Shown: in pieces, positions 49,901 to 64,000 of the stretch | Numbering within the stretch: position 1 is the first letter of the stretch | How the letters are laid out: each line of letters begins with the position of its first letter | NCBI RefSeq assembly: GCF_010015445.1 | Contig: NC_053114.1 | Location: 31,271,079 to 31,335,078 of the forward strand | Direction of reading: 5' to 3' | DNA from: Perca fluviatilis | Taxonomy: Eukaryota > Chordata > Actinopteri > Perciformes > Percidae | Length of the DNA stretch: 64,000 bases | Translations under genes and position numbers: made by a program | Notes under the pieces: model-generated | What the model saw: only the letters and a program-made list of their open reading frames with translations | What the model was told of the DNA's origin: nothing | The model's database searches: none

Positions 49901-50332
49901 ACACTGAATCTCAATATCTGCACAAAAGGATCTGGACTTTGGAATGCACCTACTGAAATGTACATTGTGTGAGTCATTGTGTGTCACTGTAAATCAATTT
50001 ACCATTCATTGGGGTCATCAGGTACAAATGCACTGACATCAACCAAACTGTATTCTGCTCACAGCTTCACACACAAGATAAACGGTTTGGTTTATAAAAG
50101 GACAACAAATTGAGCCACCTGGTAACCCATCTGTGAATCAACGTATGTGGCTGTAAGATACCACAAAGCAAGAACCAGTTTCTTTAAATTGATTTCACTC
50201 CTGTTCCACAGTGACACTCAACTAGGTGACTATAGTGCAACTGTACCAGTCTCAATACAGGTGTAGCAATGCCTTTTGGGATTCAGCTGTGCTTGTCTAC
50301 GTGGAGTGGTGTCCTTCCTGCTTTTTGATCAG
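49901..50332. other. Region downstream of krtcap3, probable 3' UTR
   Basis: Follows the krtcap3 stop on the minus strand and probably includes its 3' UTR. No canonical AATAAA was located on the minus strand in this stretch. Confidence 0.4.
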
Positions 50333-53107
<2,775 letters not shown>

Positions 53108-53290
53108 CTCTCTGCTGTGTCAGAAGTTTCCCTTTGAATAAACGAATAGCCGTTATTTTTGAGCAACTGTCCAACAACGGACAAACAGAAACTCCCAACT
53201 TCCCTCTGTCCACTTCCTTATGACGTCAGGAAACTCACCTGTAAATTACCTGTGGCTTGCTGGACGCTGAGGGGCGCAACAGTCATTCCA
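53108..53290 (-). promoter_or_regulatory. krtcap3: krtcap3 upstream region with a CRE palindrome
   Basis: A perfect TGACGTCA (cAMP-response element type) lies at 53221-53228, about 115 bp upstream of the krtcap3 start codon. It is flanked by CACTTCCTTA (an ETS-like GGAAG on the minus strand) and two CACCTG/ACCTGT words. The role as a promoter is inferred from position. Confidence 0.45.
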
Positions 53291-55556
53291 AATTAATTAA
53301 AGCATATATAAGCATCTTTGCTCGATCATCCTCAGAAACACTGCAAAATAAAAACACATAAATGCAAAAATAATAATAATAAAAAATAAATAAATAAGCT
53401 TTTCTTTCAGACAGGCTAAAAATAACAAAGTGAAGCATTTCACACATTTATTTGAAAGAATAGTCATACTTTGCAGGTTCTGTCAGGATACATGTCTCAG
53501 AAAAGACATACACATTTACTGACGCTCGTGTCATATAGAAATTGAAGAATATACACATTTAACCAAAAACTCACATCCTTGAGTGACAGGCTAAAGCTGC
53601 CCACCCTGTATGATTATTTAATAACCAGTTTCAACACCACCAATACTTTGGGTGGAAGAGATAGTATATACACACCACACACACACAAAGAGAAAGAGAG
53701 ACAGGGAGAGGGAGTATAAAGCTGCTCTGGTGATCACATTGGTTGGTTTTTACCACTTCTCTAGACAAAAAGTGGTGCACTTACATTCTCCTGGCTGACT
53801 TTAAAACACATCTTTGGAATATACAATCTTTGCAGTTTACAAATACACATACAGAGGGAAATCAAGTTAATGCATTAAGATGGACTATACATGCATGTAT
53901 AGCAGAAATGCACATTTGGAGCACAATAGTAGCCTTAATACATTTAAAAAATACTTCAGAAATATATTTGAGTGGAGATCATTGGATAAATATGATCTCA
54001 CTGGTGAGGTGACCAATTTAACATTTTAAGTCATCAACCAGCAACAGAGGACAGCTCTGGCTGCAAACTCATACAGTAGTCTTCAATTAAACTGGTAATG
54101 TGATTATAAGACATTTCTAATATAATCTCATTAAAATTCCAGAAAAAAAGGTAAGTTATTGTATCTTATAGTATCGTAACTGCTTTTTTTTCTATACATA
54201 CAGAGAATGTTATACTATAATGAAGTTGTGTATTGGCTCAGACTTCCAACAATGCAGTGGGAAAATCACAGTAAACAAAGTGAAATAAGTAAAGAAAAAC
54301 GTATGCTATACAGTGTCTGTAATATAAATAAAGCATATGATGCTCTCACACAGATGTGTCAGGAAAAGGCTAGGTCCTCTCTCCACAGCTTATGGCAGCT
54401 GAGTTCAGTACACAAGTCTCACATGAATGAATTTTACAGGCAGAGTAGCATGTGTGAACCCAACAAGCAGCAAATGGTTAAACAATGAATAAAATTATAA
54501 AAACAGAGAAAAGAGGACTTAAAGGCATGTGCGTAGGTCCAGCGTAAGGCAAACAGCAGAGCAAAATGTAAAAAACAAACAGAAACAGAGATTTAGTAAC
54601 ACTGAGTTCACAGTACCTCAAAGTAACCAAGTAACCATTGAGAATTGGCATGATGCCCACCCAAAATGTGATATGCATTGGTGCACATACATGTGTTCTG
54701 TATCAAAGGCTTTTTAAAAATATTTATCATGTGTTTTTGTCTATTATAAAGTCAACAGAGAAAGTTGCATCTCTGCCATCCAGTTTTCAAACTATTACAT
54801 ATATTTAACCAGATGGGTGACAGGTTGATCAAACACATCACAAAAGTCAAAGAGTCAGGAATGTTCATATATCATATGTTCATATTCATATGAGGCAAAA
54901 CAAAAAGTAACCCAAATGAGGGGGAACCATGCAAAATGAGGATCCCGAAAGAATGGCTTGGCGTATGGCCTAGAGAAGCTAGTTTTGCTGGTGGTCAGCA
55001 GAAGTGGATCAGATGATTAACATTTAGTTTAACAATGGTGAGAGGTGAGTTAGTGTGTGGTGCGACTCCACTGAAGGTCTGAATCAGTCTTGATGTTTTA
55101 GACCGTCTCATCCTATCCCATCCTAGGCTATTCATTATGTAAACGCCTCACACTAAAATATAACTGTTTGAGAAAAAGTGGGTTTAAAGTTAAGGCTGTA
55201 AGAAATCCAGCCAGTACTGTCAATTGTCTGTTGCAGTATTAATGACATTTACCTTTTAGTTAAACAGCAAACTTAATTGCCAACACATTCAAAATAATCC
55301 CACACATGTATATGTATGTTTGGACTTTTACAATAAAAATGTCAAATCAGTCCAGGTGGCTTCTTTGGAGTCCCTGGACTCTAAAACTGGCGGTATGTTA
55401 AAGGATTTGTGTGCTTTTAGGAAGTTTTAATCCCTGAAGCAGAGAAAACCCCCACCCTTTTGGTCACATTACCACCTAAGGCTTACAAGAAAAGACATAC
55501 AAAAATATATAGTCAATGTGTTGAGTAACCAAAAAGAAAATGTAATAATAATATGA
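53291..55556 (-). other. Between krtcap3 and the nrbp1 stop, probably mostly nrbp1 3' UTR
   Basis: AT-rich sequence with no gene. Minus-strand AATAAA-type signals occur near 53445 (plus-strand TTTATTTG), so an nrbp1 3' UTR of about 2 kb is possible. Confidence 0.4.
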
Positions 55557-55587
55557 TTAGACAGCAATGTAGTTGAGGAACCCGTTG

Positions 55588-64000
<8,413 letters not shown>

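Overview
This is vertebrate nuclear DNA, almost certainly a teleost fish. Genes are split by GT-AG introns and are sparse. The window is full of long (CA)n, (TA)n and (GA)n microsatellites, hAT-type MITEs, Tc1-like and piggyBac-like transposons, L2- and RTE-like LINEs and tRNA-derived SINEs. No bacterial, organellar or viral gene was seen.

Three protein genes are recognised, all transcribed from the minus strand, so they read right to left. (1) nrbp1 (nuclear receptor binding protein 1, a pseudokinase adaptor): the last eight exons, from the right edge to 55588. (2) krtcap3 (keratinocyte-associated protein 3, a four-helix membrane protein): complete, six coding exons from 53107 to 50333, 220 codons. 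(3) fzd3 (Frizzled-3, Wnt/planar-polarity receptor): eight coding exons from about 44659 to 8394, plus a CpG-rich probable promoter and 5' exon near 46.0-46.6 kb. The last fzd3 tail exon is not in the window. It must lie left of position 1, so the satellite and LINE at 1-7.4 kb sit inside the last fzd3 intron. The nrbp1-krtcap3 pair keeps the order and orientation known in human; fzd3 beside them differs from human.

Layout: 1-7375, an AT-rich satellite with a core of about 18 bp, split by a decayed RTE-like LINE (563-3911). 7.4-9.2 kb, SINE fragments and a MITE. 8.4-17.8 kb, fzd3 exons 8 to 2, with a nested transposon at 11024-13059 in one intron. 17.75-44.4 kb, the 26.6-kb first coding intron of fzd3. 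It holds a Tc1-like transposon (19213-24024) split by a foldback piggyBac-like element (19624-22815), several MITEs and many microsatellites. 44.4-46.6 kb, fzd3 exon 1 and promoter. 46.7-50.3 kb, intergenic with a (TA)n tract and a foldback element. 50.3-53.1 kb, krtcap3. 53.1-55.6 kb, intergenic or nrbp1 3' UTR. 55.6-64 kb, nrbp1 with two hAT MITEs and an L2 inserted within a MITE.

The most striking material is the mobile-element archaeology. One MITE family has three copies here with 9-bp target duplications, and two of those copies later took other insertions. Two separate elements sit at duplicated TTAA sites inside Tc1-like elements. One hAT MITE lies within about a dozen bases of an nrbp1 splice donor. 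Functional statements for the three genes rest on known family biology. Exon borders were read by eye and checked for phase continuity.
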